Of a DNA stretch of 64,000 nt, positions 26,222 through 35,839 are shown piece by piece; position 1 is the stretch's first letter, and each line of letters begins with the position of its first letter. The stretch is from Acidobacteriota bacterium (GTDB taxonomy: Bacteria; Acidobacteriota; Terriglobia; Acidiferrales; UBA7541), in the NCBI GenBank assembly GCA_013289585.1, contig JABCZR010000013.1, positions 89,021 through 153,020 of the forward strand, read 5' to 3'. The notes under the pieces were generated by a model. The model did no database searches, was not told the origin of the DNA, and saw only the letters and a program-made list of their open reading frames with translations. The translations under genes were made by a program, and so were the position numbers.

Positions 26222-29200
26222 TCAAGCCGCAGCCGGCGCCGATGCTCCATCCCGCGGGGCTTTCCGTTCGCGGCGCCCGTGAATCAGCGAGAAGACGCAG
26301 GGTACGAAAAACAGCGTCGCAAAGGTAGCGAAAATCAGTCCGCCGATCACGGCGCGGCCCAAAGGAGCGTTTTGTTCGCCACCTTCTCCGAGCCCAATAG
26401 CCATGGGCACCATGCCAATGATCATGGCCAGCGCCGTCATGAGCACCGGACGGATGCGCACGAAACCGGCTTCGATCGCGGCGTCACGCGCGGGCTTGCC
26501 TTCCTCCATCTGCTCGCGGGCAAAGGAGACCATCAGAATGCTGTTGGCCGTGGCCACGCCCATGCACATAATGGCTCCGGTAAGCGAAGGCACGTTGAGG
26601 GTGGTACGCGTCAACAGGAGCATCCAGCAGATGCCTGCGAGCGCGCCGGGCAACGCGGTAATAATGATGAACGGATCGAGCCAAGACTGAAAATTCACAA
26701 CAATCAGAAGATAGGCAAGAATGATGGCGCCGATCAGGCCGAAGCCAAGCCCAGTGAATGAGCTCTTCATGGTCTGGACCTGGCCGCGAACAACGATGTG
26801 GCTGCCCCGGGGCAAGTCCTTTTCGATGGCCTGGACGTCCTTCTCCACTTGATCCGCAACACTGCCCAGGTCACGGCCGTCCACCGATGCGTAGACGTTG
26901 ATCATGGGCTGCGTGGTGTAATGCGAAACTTCCGCGGGGCGCGCGGTGGTACTTGTTTGCACCAGATTTCCGAGAATCTGAGGCGTCGCGCCGGGGTAGC
27001 TTCCGCTAATCGGAGTGTTTTGCAACGCCTGGTAGGTATCCACACGATACTGCGGTTCCTGCACGTTGACGTTGTACTCGACGCCATTCTTGGGATCCAG
27101 CCAGAACGCCGGGCTGGTCTGGAAACTGGAGCTGAGCGAAACGAGAACGTTTTGGGCGACATCGCGGGACTGCATGCCCACGGATTGTGCGCGAGCCCGG
27201 TCGATTTGCATGAAAAGCGTGGGGTTATCGAAGGCCTGTTGAACGTGCACGTCGACGGCTCCGGGGATGTGCCGGAATTGATTGGCGAGTCTTTCTCCGA
27301 TCAGATAATTCCCGTGCTGATTCATGCCGGTTATTTCTACGTCGACGGGCGCGGGGGTGCCGAAATTCAAAATTTGCGTGACGATGTCGGCGGGCTGAAA
27401 GAAAAACTGCACGCCAGGGAAACGCTGCGGAAGCTTCTCCCGCAACTCGTTGATGTACATCCTTGTCGACTTGCCGCGCTCTTCTTTCAATTGCACGAGG
27501 ATTTCGGCGTCGGAAGTTCCGATGGTGCCGGCGTTGCTGTAGCTCAGGTTGATGCCGCTGTAGGGCAGGCCAATATTATCGAGGACGGTGGTGAGTTCGT
27601 GCTCTGGAATCGTTTCCCGGATGAAAGAGTTGACCTGGTCGGCTAGCTTTGCGGTCTCTTCGATACGCAGGCCGGTGCGTGCGCGCATGTGCAAACGGAT
27701 CTGGCCGGCATCCACACTCGGGAAGAAGTCGCGGCCGAGAACGCCGACAATCAGAACGGAGAGAACACAGAAGCCGAGAAAACATGAGGCGAAAAGCCAT
27801 GGCGAATGCAGGCTAACCCGCAGCGCCTTTCGGTAACCTTCCCGGAATTTCTCAAAGTTTCGCTCAAAACCCTGTTGATAGCGGCGGAAGAGTCCCATTT
27901 TTTCGCCGATGTGCTCTTCAGGGTGATATTCGTCCTCTGAACTCAGAAGATACATGGCCAGGGTCGGAACGATCGTGCGCGACCACATATAGGATGCCAG
28001 CATGGCGAAGCTCACGGCTTCCGCAAGCGGAACGAACAGGAATTTCGCCACGCCGGACAAAAAGAACATGGGAATGAAGACAATGCAGATGCAGAGCGTG
28101 GAAACGAATGCAGGCACGGCAATCTGTTGAGCGCCGTCGAGGATCGCCTGTACGGTTTCCTTGCCCATGGCCAGGTTGCGATTGATGTTTTCGATTTCGA
28201 CGGTGGCGTCATCGACGAGGATGCCAACCGCCAGCGCCAGGCCGCCGAGAGTCATGATGTTGATGGTCTGGCCAAGCGCGCTGAGGCACAGGATGCTGAC
28301 GAGAATGGAAAGTGGAATGGAGATGGCGATGATCAGGGTGCTCTTCCAGTTTCCGAGGAAGAGCAGAATCATTATCGCGGTGAGGCAGGCGGCAATGATA
28401 GCTTCGCGGATCACGCCCTGGATAGAGGCACGGACGTAGAGCGATTGGTCAAAGAAAGTAGAAACGTGCATGCCCTCCGGGAGGGAACTCTTGTCGTATT
28501 CGAGCATCTGCTTCACGCGGTCGACGATGGAGAGGGTCGAGGCGCTGCCTGTTTTGTAGATGCTCATCAGGACGCCACGCTGGCCGTTGGCGAGAACGAT
28601 GTTGGTTTGCGGAGAGAAGCCGTCACGAACATGGGCGACATCTTTCATGTAGATGGTCGCCCCATTGACGGTTTTCACTGGCAGGTCGTTGAGTTCCGCA
28701 ATAGTCTGCGGGCTGCCATTCATCTCCACGGTATATTCGAGAGGGCCCAGTTTCGCGGTGCCTGTGGGCAGGATAAGGTTTTGTGCATTCACGGCGTTGA
28801 CGATGTCAACAGCGGAGAGTCCTTTGGATTGCAGCGACGTGGAATCAATGTCCACGCTGACGACGCGCTGCTTGCCGCCATAGGGGAAAGGCGTGGCAGC
28901 GCCGGGAACCGTAGCGAGCTGCGTGCGGATAAAATTGTTCCCGAAATCAAATAGCTGCTGCTCACTCAGCGTGTCGCTGGTCAAGCCAATCTGAATGACC
29001 GGGACTGTCGAAGCCGAGTAGACAATGACCAGGGGCGGCGTGGTTCCTGGAGGAAGAAATCGCAGGAAGGTTTGCGAAATGGCTGCAGTTTGTGCGAGCG
29101 CCGTTTGGATATTGGCGCCCGGCTGGAAAAACACTTTGATGACCGCGATGCCGGGAAGAGACTGCGATTCAATGTGCTCGACGTCGTTGACCAGCGTGGT

Positions 29201-29413
29201 TATGCCTCGCTCGACGTTGGACGTGATGCGTTGTTCCATCTCCTGGGGTTCCAGGCCGGTGTAGGTCCAGATCAGGGAGATGACCGGGATGTCGATATTG
29301 GGGAAAATGTCCGTGGGTGTGCGCATCAACACCACCGGCGTCAACAGGATGATGACGAGCGCCATCACGATAAACGTGTACGGTCTCGAAAGCGCTAATC
29401 GGACAATCCACAT
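26222..29413 (-). CDS. RND multidrug/hydrophobe efflux permease
   Basis: A 1063-residue AcrB-type pump with twelve helices and two large periplasmic loops. Helix 1 is followed by RTPTDIFPNIDIPVISLIW; helix 4 carries the proton-relay Asp pair in GILVDDATVEIENINR. The family is the HAE1/AcrB group and not the metal CusA type, because the metal-binding Met triad cannot be recognised. The N-terminus MWIVRLALSRPY is standard. It is the first gene of a three-gene operon in the order permease, adaptor, channel. No regulator is adjacent. Confidence 0.93.
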   Translation of the reverse strand: MWIVRLALSRPYTFIVMALVIILLTPVVLMRTPTDIFPNIDIPVISLIWTYTGLEPQEMEQRITSNVERGITTLVNDVEHIESQSLPGIAVIKVFFQPGANIQTALAQTAAISQTFLRFLPPGTTPPLVIVYSASTVPVIQIGLTSDTLSEQQLFDFGNNFIRTQLATVPGAATPFPYGGKQRVVSVDIDSTSLQSKGLSAVDIVNAVNAQNLILPTGTAKLGPLEYTVEMNGSPQTIAELNDLPVKTVNGATIYMKDVAHVRDGFSPQTNIVLANGQRGVLMSIYKTGSASTLSIVDRVKQMLEYDKSSLPEGMHVSTFFDQSLYVRASIQGVIREAIIAACLTAIMILLFLGNWKSTLIIAISIPLSILVSILCLSALGQTINIMTLGGLALAVGILVDDATVEIENINRNLAMGKETVQAILDGAQQIAVPAFVSTLCICIVFIPMFFLSGVAKFLFVPLAEAVSFAMLASYMWSRTIVPTLAMYLLSSEDEYHPEEHIGEKMGLFRRYQQGFERNFEKFREGYRKALRVSLHSPWLFASCFLGFCVLSVLIVGVLGRDFFPSVDAGQIRLHMRARTGLRIEETAKLADQVNSFIRETIPEHELTTVLDNIGLPYSGINLSYSNAGTIGTSDAEILVQLKEERGKSTRMYINELREKLPQRFPGVQFFFQPADIVTQILNFGTPAPVDVEITGMNQHGNYLIGERLANQFRHIPGAVDVHVQQAFDNPTLFMQIDRARAQSVGMQSRDVAQNVLVSLSSSFQTSPAFWLDPKNGVEYNVNVQEPQYRVDTYQALQNTPISGSYPGATPQILGNLVQTSTTARPAEVSHYTTQPMINVYASVDGRDLGSVADQVEKDVQAIEKDLPRGSHIVVRGQVQTMKSSFTGLGFGLIGAIILAYLLIVVNFQSWLDPFIIITALPGALAGICWMLLLTRTTLNVPSLTGAIMCMGVATANSILMVSFAREQMEEGKPARDAAIEAGFVRIRPVLMTALAMIIGMVPMAIGLGEGGEQNAPLGRAVIGGLIFATFATLFFVPCVFSLIHGRRERKAPRDGASAPAAA

Positions 29414-29817
29414 GGAGTCTCAGTTCATTCCTTTGCTTGGGCGGAACGGCCAAGGCCGCACTTGCCTCCGCCAGTGCGCTCCTTGATCCCTAATCCTTCT
29501 TAGATTCGCGGCCGTATTTGTTTGGGTACGCGCGCTCTGTAAATGCATGTTATCGCGAAATCCTAGCTTCCGCTCATCCGACCCAGGTCGCGGACTTTGA
29601 AGAAGTTGGACGCAATGAGCTCAGATCGGAAGAGCACATAAGTCTTGCGTAGTGTATCGGTTAGAGGCTTCGGCGCAAAATGTTAAGTTCATCTCCCACA
29701 AAAATTTGATGCCTGCAGTCGCTAGCCGGGCACAAGGAACCGCCCGTCCAATTTGGACTTCGATTTGGACGTAAGAGGAAGGGGATTGGGAGCGCCAACA
29801 ACCAACGGAAGCGAACG
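29414..29817. other. 404-bp noncoding gap, possible assembly seam
   Basis: This is the upstream region of the RND operon and the downstream region of the cyclase gene. There is no gene or clear terminator. It contains the 16-mer AGATCGGAAGAGCACA at 29623-29638, identical to the start of a common Illumina adapter, and a direct repeat ATTTGGAC near 29755-29770. The RND operon promoter should lie in its left half. Confidence 0.5.
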
Positions 29818-32247
29818 CTACTTGTGCGTCATGGTGAAGACGCCGTCCCATCCGGATGGAGGCTCGTCGAAGAGGTAGTCTTGGCAGCGCTTCCAGTAGG
29901 TGCGCGAGGGGCCGTCATCGGGCCACTTGTCGAGAATGAGCTGGAAGGTTTGCTGCGATTCTTCCCAGCGGCGCTTGCGATAGAGTTCGTGAGCTTGCAG
30001 AAAGAGATTGAGGCGCGCGCGCAATTCGTCCGGCGTGCCGTAGACGGAATTTTCTCCGGCGCGGCCGATGAGTTCGTAAATCGTCACTGGTTGGAGCTTC
30101 CCTTTTACGCGAATGAGGTCCAGTTCACGAAAGACGAAGCCTTCGTCTTTGGCCGCTGCAAAGGTGGTTTCATTTACCAGAATATGCGTGCCGTAATCCT
30201 TGTTGAGGCCTTCGAGGCGCGAGGAAAGATTCACGGTATCGCCGAGAGCGGTGTAGCCGTAGCGCAGGGCGGAGCCCATGTTGCCGACGCTGGCCACGCC
30301 GGTATTCAGGCCGATGCCGATGTCGAGACGCGGCTTGCCTTCGGCTTCCCAGGTCTTCTGCATCTCGCGGACGCGCCCCATCATTTTCAGAGCCGTGTGG
30401 CAACCTCTTACTGCATGGCCCGGTTCTTCGAAAGGCGCGCCCCAGAAAGCCATCACAGCGTCACCGATATATTTGTCGAGGGTACCCTGGTGTTCGAAAA
30501 CGAGACCGGTCATATCGGAGAGATACTGATTGAGAAAAAGCGCCAGGTCCTGGGCGTCTAGTTTTTCGGAAATGGTGGTGAAGCCGCGGATGTCACTGAA
30601 CATCACGGTGATGTCGGTTTTTTTCGGGTCGACCAGGCGCGGGTTGACCAGCAGGCGGCGGATTACTTCCGGGCTGAGATACTGGCCGAAGGCGGTACGC
30701 ACGCGGCGCTTCTCTTTTTCTTCGAAGAGCGAACGGTATAGGGAAACAAGCAGAACGTTAGTGGACAGAGTTAGAGCAGGAACGAGAAGATTCAGCCACC
30801 AGCCATGGAGAAAAGCCCAGAAATTTACCGCGATCATGGGAAGGAGCAGCGAGACGCCAAACCACATCCAGCGAGGTGAAACCAGCGCCATCCATATCCC
30901 CAAGGGAATGCCGAAGAAAATGATCAGGAGAACATCCGCGAGAGCTTGCCGGAATCCGTACTTGAGAAATCGTTGGTTCAGGATGTTGTCGATGACATTG
31001 GCGTGAATTTCCACTCCCGGGTAGGTGGTCCCGCCGTAGGGTGTTCCGCGAAGATCGCCAATGCCGGTGGCAGTGGCCCCGACCAATACAATCTTTCCTT
31101 GAAAAGTATCCGGAGCGAAATTTTTCTGGAGCACATCTACGATGGACTTGTGCGTGAACGTGCCCGCTGGCCCCTGATAGTTGATCATCATCTGGCCACG
31201 GCCGTCCGGATGCAAGAGCAGCGCCTGGCCAAATCGAATCTCTACGATTCCCTGGGGCCCGTAGATCAAGTTCATATCCTGGGCCTGCGCTCCCAGGTAA
31301 GCGCGCGCGGTCATTAGATCCAACGAGGAGTAAATGTCCCATTCGTCAGGATTCTTTGAACGCCCATAGGGAAGAACCAGCGTCGCCCTACGCACGACGC
31401 CATCGGCATCCGGCGGTGCATTGAAGAAACCGGTCCAGGAGAAATCACCGTTGAGTGCGCTGGTCAGTTGATCAAGATTGGCCTCGGCTCCCTGGGGGAG
31501 AAGATTGGCATACGCAAAAACCTCCAGCATCTGGGCTTTCTCCTGCTTCTGTGCGTCAGGATGGAGCGGGTGAGCCGGTGGATAAGCGAAAAGTGAGATC
31601 TGGCTGGCATAGGCATCGAGAGTGGCAGCTTCCATCCCGCGAAGATCCGCTTCCGTGAAGAGGAAGTAGTTGCCCAGAACGACCGGACCAAACTGATGAA
31701 TCGAAGCGGCGAATTGCTTGTCCGCGTCCAAAGACGTGGCGAGCCGCTGCACTTCGGATAAGAGTTTTGCGTCGACATTCTCGCCGTGTTTCTTGCGAGC
31801 TTCGAGTTCGGCAGAGAGGGCGCGAATAGGGACGGCAGATTCATCTGGCTTGCTAAAGGTGATGTCAAAACCGGCGACCTTGGCGCCGCTGTCGTGCAGG
31901 ACGTCCAGCATCCTGGCGAAGTTTGCGCGGGAGAAGGGCCAGCGCCCAAGGACTTCCTGGGCGCGCTGATCGATATCAATGACCACAATCTGAGGATCGG
32001 GATGCGAATAGCTCTGCGGCCGATAGCGGAAACGCGTGTCCAACGTGGCAAGTTCGAGCCTTTGGACAAATTCGAAAATAGGCGTCGGCCGCTCGCCAAC
32101 GAAGGTAAGAAGGTAGAGAAGGAGTGCGAAGAAAGTAATGGAGAGACTGAGCAGAAAGGATACCCGGTGCTGCCACCAGGTCTGCAGGAGTTCGTAGAGG
32201 CCGAAGGCGCCCCGCCGCTGCCAGAAACCCTCTGACGGAGCTGCCAT
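29818..32247 (-). CDS. CHASE2-domain class III adenylate cyclase
   Basis: An 809-residue sensor cyclase. Helix 1 (SFLLSLSITFFALLLYLLTF) leads into a CHASE2 extracellular domain (~65-400; RFRYRPQSYSHPDPQIVVID). Three clustered helices (~410-500) precede the cytoplasmic cyclase domain (~530-720): metal Asp in MFSDIRGFTTI and in DKYIGDAVMAFW, and the ALGDTVNLSSRLE transition-state Asn/Arg. A C-terminal tail (~730-809) is TPR-like. It is the third gene of the PP2C-FHA-cyclase unit, with a 13-bp gap to the FHA gene. The product is probably cAMP; the ligand is unknown. Confidence 0.92.
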   Translation of the reverse strand: MAAPSEGFWQRRGAFGLYELLQTWWQHRVSFLLSLSITFFALLLYLLTFVGERPTPIFEFVQRLELATLDTRFRYRPQSYSHPDPQIVVIDIDQRAQEVLGRWPFSRANFARMLDVLHDSGAKVAGFDITFSKPDESAVPIRALSAELEARKKHGENVDAKLLSEVQRLATSLDADKQFAASIHQFGPVVLGNYFLFTEADLRGMEAATLDAYASQISLFAYPPAHPLHPDAQKQEKAQMLEVFAYANLLPQGAEANLDQLTSALNGDFSWTGFFNAPPDADGVVRRATLVLPYGRSKNPDEWDIYSSLDLMTARAYLGAQAQDMNLIYGPQGIVEIRFGQALLLHPDGRGQMMINYQGPAGTFTHKSIVDVLQKNFAPDTFQGKIVLVGATATGIGDLRGTPYGGTTYPGVEIHANVIDNILNQRFLKYGFRQALADVLLIIFFGIPLGIWMALVSPRWMWFGVSLLLPMIAVNFWAFLHGWWLNLLVPALTLSTNVLLVSLYRSLFEEKEKRRVRTAFGQYLSPEVIRRLLVNPRLVDPKKTDITVMFSDIRGFTTISEKLDAQDLALFLNQYLSDMTGLVFEHQGTLDKYIGDAVMAFWGAPFEEPGHAVRGCHTALKMMGRVREMQKTWEAEGKPRLDIGIGLNTGVASVGNMGSALRYGYTALGDTVNLSSRLEGLNKDYGTHILVNETTFAAAKDEGFVFRELDLIRVKGKLQPVTIYELIGRAGENSVYGTPDELRARLNLFLQAHELYRKRRWEESQQTFQLILDKWPDDGPSRTYWKRCQDYLFDEPPSGWDGVFTMTHK

Positions 32248-32260
32248 TGCTTGCCGGGCG

Positions 32261-32986
32261 CTACTCGCGGAAAATGAAATTCAAGCGGACGCCGGAAACT
32301 TCGATGAGATCTCCGTCGCTGAGCCGCACGGGGCCTTGAATCGGCGCGCCATTTACGTGTGGTACTTGGTCGCCGGGCCCGAGGTAATAGCCGTCATCAC
32401 GCTGATTGATTTGCGCGGCCATCGCGGGTTTGAACCAGCCCTTCAAGCGAACCGTGGCCATGCCGGATTTGCCGATGACGGTGAGCTTGTTGGTAAGAAC
32501 GTATTCCTTCTGATCGGTTCTGCCGTTCAACACGACGAGAGTGGGAACCTTCATGCGCGTGGATGCGAACTGCATGGATTCGCCCATGGCGGCGGCCTGC
32601 TGAAGCATCTGGCGGCGTTCTTTCGTATCCAGCACCATGGTTTCGTTGATGCGTGGAGCGACGGTCTTGCGAGCATTGTCCCAGGGGATGGGGGCATCGC
32701 CGCTGGTATCAACCTTGATGTGATGCTTGCCGATGTGAATTTTGTCGCCGTCATGCAGAGTAGCGCGCTCGATGCGGAGATCATTCACAAACGTTCCGTT
32801 GAGACTGTCGAGGTCCTCGATGACCAGGCGGCCGGCCTCAAAATAGATCTTCGCGTGATGATTGGAGACCGCAAGGTTATCGACGGGCAAATCATTGTCC
32901 GGCGAGCGGCCAATGGTAACCGGCCGGCTGCCCACGGGCAGCTCCTTCACAATTTTGTCTTCAAACATGAGGCTGAGTTTGGGCAT
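32261..32986 (-). CDS. Double FHA-domain protein
   Basis: About 241 residues from the ATG at 32986 (GGAGGA upstream, directly after the PP2C stop). The first FHA domain (about 5-95) has the phosphothreonine-binding residues: GRSPDNDL with G26/R27, S41 and H44 in SNHHAKI, and N63 in SLNGTFVND. After a linker, a second FHA-like fold covers ~150-241 (YVLTNKLTVIGKSG ... VNGAPIQGPVRLSDGD), which lacks a clear GR motif and so may not bind phosphate. It reads Ser/Thr phosphorylation between the phosphatase and the cyclase. Confidence 0.9.
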   Translation of the reverse strand: MPKLSLMFEDKIVKELPVGSRPVTIGRSPDNDLPVDNLAVSNHHAKIYFEAGRLVIEDLDSLNGTFVNDLRIERATLHDGDKIHIGKHHIKVDTSGDAPIPWDNARKTVAPRINETMVLDTKERRQMLQQAAAMGESMQFASTRMKVPTLVVLNGRTDQKEYVLTNKLTVIGKSGMATVRLKGWFKPAMAAQINQRDDGYYLGPGDQVPHVNGAPIQGPVRLSDGDLIEVSGVRLNFIFRE

Positions 32987-32987
32987 C

Positions 32988-33827
32988 TTACTTTCCTCCG
33001 GCGGAACCGTTTCCGCTTTCGTCTCTTCGCGCCCCACGGCGCAGCCAGGAAAACCACCCCTTGGAATCTGTTTCCAGGCGCACGACAACGACGGTGATGT
33101 TGTCCGCGCCACCGCGCTCATTTGCCAGCTTGATAAGTTTCTCGGCCGCCATCGTCGGATCCGTCTCCGCTTGCAGCGTGCCCGCGATCTCGGGCTCCGT
33201 CACCATGCGGGTTAAACCGTCGGAACAGAGCAGCAGAACATCGCGAGCGATCAGCTGTTGTTCCTCGGCGTCGACTTCAATCTCCGGCTGCGCACCGAGC
33301 GCGCGCAGCAGTACGCTCTGCATTTCGCTCTCTTCGGCTTCGGCGGCAGTCAAGATGCCGCGGCGCACTTGTTCCGCAACAAGCGAATGATCCTGCGTGA
33401 GTTGCAGCAAGTTGCCGGCGCGCAGGAGATACGCACGGCTATCGCCAACATGAGCGATGCTCAGCTTCATGCCGTCGATCCATGCCGCTGTCAGCGTTGC
33501 GCCCATGCCGTGCTGTTCGGGATGGTCTTCGGCGGATTTGAAAATATTTTTGTTGGCCAGGTGGACGGCGCTTACAAGGCGCTTGGTCTTGAGGTTCCAA
33601 TTTGGTTGCGTCTGGCCAAAAAACGGGGCTGCGGGATTTTTCTCTGTCTCGAGACAATGTTTTACGAGGGTCTCCACGGCCATGGCGCTCGCGATTTCTC
33701 CGTGAGCTTCGCCACCCATGCCGTCCGATAGCACGTAGAGGTTCAGCGGCGTGACGATGCGATAGCAATCTTCATTGTTCGTGCGCACGCGACCCACGTC
33801 GCTTACGCCGCCGCTTGCAATTCGCAC
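32988..33827 (-). CDS. PP2C-family protein serine/threonine phosphatase
   Basis: About 279 residues. The GTG at 33827 is chosen for AGGAG six bases upstream and because it gives the standard N-terminus VSDVGRVRTNNEDC. Metal-binding Asp35 is in YVLSDGMGGEAHGE, a second in LLCSDGLTRMV, and a third in GGADNITVVVV. The C-terminus has a short basic tail. It removes phosphate from Ser/Thr and probably opposes the Ser/Thr kinases of the cell (one is encoded at 46-48 kb). It is the first gene of the PP2C-FHA-cyclase unit. Confidence 0.92.
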   Translation of the reverse strand: MRIASGGVSDVGRVRTNNEDCYRIVTPLNLYVLSDGMGGEAHGEIASAMAVETLVKHCLETEKNPAAPFFGQTQPNWNLKTKRLVSAVHLANKNIFKSAEDHPEQHGMGATLTAAWIDGMKLSIAHVGDSRAYLLRAGNLLQLTQDHSLVAEQVRRGILTAAEAEESEMQSVLLRALGAQPEIEVDAEEQQLIARDVLLLCSDGLTRMVTEPEIAGTLQAETDPTMAAEKLIKLANERGGADNITVVVVRLETDSKGWFSWLRRGARRDESGNGSAGGK

Positions 33828-34026
33828 ACTAACTCCTGTTGCTGCCGTCAGACTACACCCCGCCCACACCTGTACCGGGCAATCCTGTTCCAAAGTACCA
33901 GAGCCAGAACGGCGGGGAAAGGCTTTGAACCCTACTGATTACTCGCTGTTTCGCCACATCCGGGTCGCCGGCAGAGCATCCTGTTTGATTTGTGGATGTT
34001 ACCTTCCGTGCGGTGTTGCATGCCGG

Positions 34027-34045
34027 GCGTGCCACTGTGGCACGC
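34027..34045. promoter_or_regulatory. Perfect 19-bp palindrome between divergent signalling units
   Basis: GCGTGCCAC-T-GTGGCACGC is an exact dyad around 34036. It lies about 200 bp upstream of the PP2C GTG on the minus strand and 60 bp upstream of the GAF/HD-GYP ATG on the plus strand. It occupies the -35 zone of the TATACT box. No T-tract follows, so it is more likely an operator than a terminator; a dispersed hairpin repeat is the alternative. Confidence 0.45.
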
Positions 34046-34051
34046 TTCCGT

Positions 34052-34057
34052 TATACT
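34052..34057 (+). promoter_or_regulatory. Possible -10 box of the GAF/HD-GYP gene
   Basis: TATACT matches the -10 consensus at five of six places and lies about 47 bp ahead of the ATG at 34105. No good -35 hexamer is visible; the palindrome stands in its place, which would suit a promoter that depends on an activator. Confidence 0.35.
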
Positions 34058-34104
34058 TCCTTTCTGCCCGGAGCCCCGCCTCTGCGGCTCCTTGCCCTTC
34101 CACT

Positions 34105-35748
34105 ATGGCCGAACTCAAGCTATCGCCGAGCAAACGCGCACCGCGCGCTCGCGGCACAGCAATGAGCGGCACCAAAGCCACTCGGGAGCTCGAAGAGTTG
34201 AACCGCATTGGAATTGCCTTATCCGAGACCAGGGATGTCGGACAGCTCCTGGAACTAATTCTTAGAAAAGCTAGGGAAATCACCGGGGCGGATGCCGGAT
34301 CGCTCTATCTGGTAGAGCGGGACGCTGTGCCCGCAGGTGCCGGATGGCGAGCGCCGCAACTGCGCTTCAAGCTCATCCAAAACGACAGCCTGCAATTTCC
34401 GTTCAGCGAGCACACGCTTCCACTGACGGAAGAATCCATCGCCGGGTATTGCGCGTCGCACGGAGAAGTCGTCGAGATTGCCGATGCGTACCGGATTCCG
34501 AAGCATCGGCCATTTCATTTCAATTCGTCATTCGACCAGGAAACGGGATATCACACGCGCTCGCTGCTGGCGTTGCCGATGAAGAACGGCAAGGGAGAAG
34601 TTTTGGGCGTGCTGCAGTTGATCAACTGCAAACGCATTCCCAAGATGCGGCTGACCGGGGCAGCCAGCGTGCGCCGCCTGGTCCATCCGTTTCCTGAGCG
34701 TGCTGTCCGGCTGGGACTCTCTTTAGCCTCGCAGGCCGCGGTGGCCTACGAAAACTCACGTTTGTATCAAGACATCGAGAACCTTTTTGATGGGTTCGTC
34801 AACGCGGCGGTGAAAGCCATCGAGCAGCGCGATCCCACGACCTCCGGCCATTCGCACCGGGTTTGTGAAATGACGGTAGCGCTGGCGGAGGCGATCGATC
34901 ACGAACCGCGCGGCCCTTACGGCGATTTGCGCTTCTCCAGGGAACAGATGAAGGAACTCCGCTATGCCGCGCTGCTGCACGATTTCGGCAAGGTCGGCGT
35001 ACGAGAAGAAGTTTTGGTCAAGGCAAAAAAACTTTACCCGTTGCAGTTCGTGCGCGTTCTGGACCGTTTTGATTACATTCGCCGCGACATCGAAGCACGC
35101 GTCGCGCAGCAGAAAGTTGAGGCGCTCCTTTCCCTTTCACGCAAGGAAGCGGAGAAGCGCTTGCGTGTATTTGACGAAGAAGCGCGCCGCCTGCTGGGCG
35201 AACTCGATCGCTATGCCGAGTTCGTCGCGCGGGCCAACGAGCCCACGCTGCTTCCCTCGAGTGATTTCGATCTGCTGAGCGAGATTGCGCAGAAGAACTA
35301 TCGTGATCCGCGTGGAACGGAGAGGCCCTACCTTTCGTCCGAGGAAGTGCGTTTGCTCTCGATTCCTCGCGGCAGCCTGGATGCCGATGAGCGGCGGCAG
35401 ATCGAATCGCACGTGGTCCACAGTTTCAATTTTCTCTCGCAAATTCCCTGGACGATGGAATTCCGCGGCATTCCGGAGATTGCGCGCGCCCACCATGAAA
35501 AACTGAACGGCAAGGGTTATCCCTTCGGCCTGAATTCGGACCAGATCCCCATTCAGGCCAAGATGATGACCATCTGCGATATCTACGACGCGCTCTCGGC
35601 CTCGGACCGGCCCTACAAACGGGCTATCCCGACGGATCGGGCCCTCGACATCTTGAAAATCTGCGTTCGGGACGATGAGATCGACCCCGAGCTCTTTCGT
35701 GTTTTCCTGGATGCGCAAGTTTACCGGTTGGCCGGGAAGTCGTCGTAG
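34105..35748 (+). CDS. GAF plus HD-GYP domain phosphodiesterase
   Basis: About 547 residues from the ATG at 34105. A GAF domain covers roughly 30-200 (ITGADAGSLYLVER). The HD-GYP domain has His249 (HSHRV), His292-Asp293 (LLHDFGKVG) and HHEKLNGKGYPFGL at 463-476. The canonical HD-to-HHE distance is about 60 residues. Here it is 170, because ~105 residues of charged helix, coiled-coil-like, are inserted after KAKKLYP and before DADERRQIESHVV. GYP is complete, so c-di-GMP hydrolysis is plausible. It is divergent from the PP2C unit and followed by two plus-strand genes. Confidence 0.88.
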   Translation: MAELKLSPSKRAPRARGTAMSGTKATRELEELNRIGIALSETRDVGQLLELILRKAREITGADAGSLYLVERDAVPAGAGWRAPQLRFKLIQNDSLQFPFSEHTLPLTEESIAGYCASHGEVVEIADAYRIPKHRPFHFNSSFDQETGYHTRSLLALPMKNGKGEVLGVLQLINCKRIPKMRLTGAASVRRLVHPFPERAVRLGLSLASQAAVAYENSRLYQDIENLFDGFVNAAVKAIEQRDPTTSGHSHRVCEMTVALAEAIDHEPRGPYGDLRFSREQMKELRYAALLHDFGKVGVREEVLVKAKKLYPLQFVRVLDRFDYIRRDIEARVAQQKVEALLSLSRKEAEKRLRVFDEEARRLLGELDRYAEFVARANEPTLLPSSDFDLLSEIAQKNYRDPRGTERPYLSSEEVRLLSIPRGSLDADERRQIESHVVHSFNFLSQIPWTMEFRGIPEIARAHHEKLNGKGYPFGLNSDQIPIQAKMMTICDIYDALSASDRPYKRAIPTDRALDILKICVRDDEIDPELFRVFLDAQVYRLAGKSS

Positions 35749-35839
35749 CCTCCACCTCGCGTTACTGATTGGTTTTATTCCCGCATGCGAAAAAATAGCG
35801 GAGTGCGCGTGACTTAAACTGGATAGAGGCCGAATCGTT

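Noticed and set aside
26222..29413. Heavy-metal (CusA-type) efflux pump
   Set aside because: The helix and loop motifs fit the hydrophobe/multidrug group; no Met triad was recognisable, and the copper genes lie 20 kb away.
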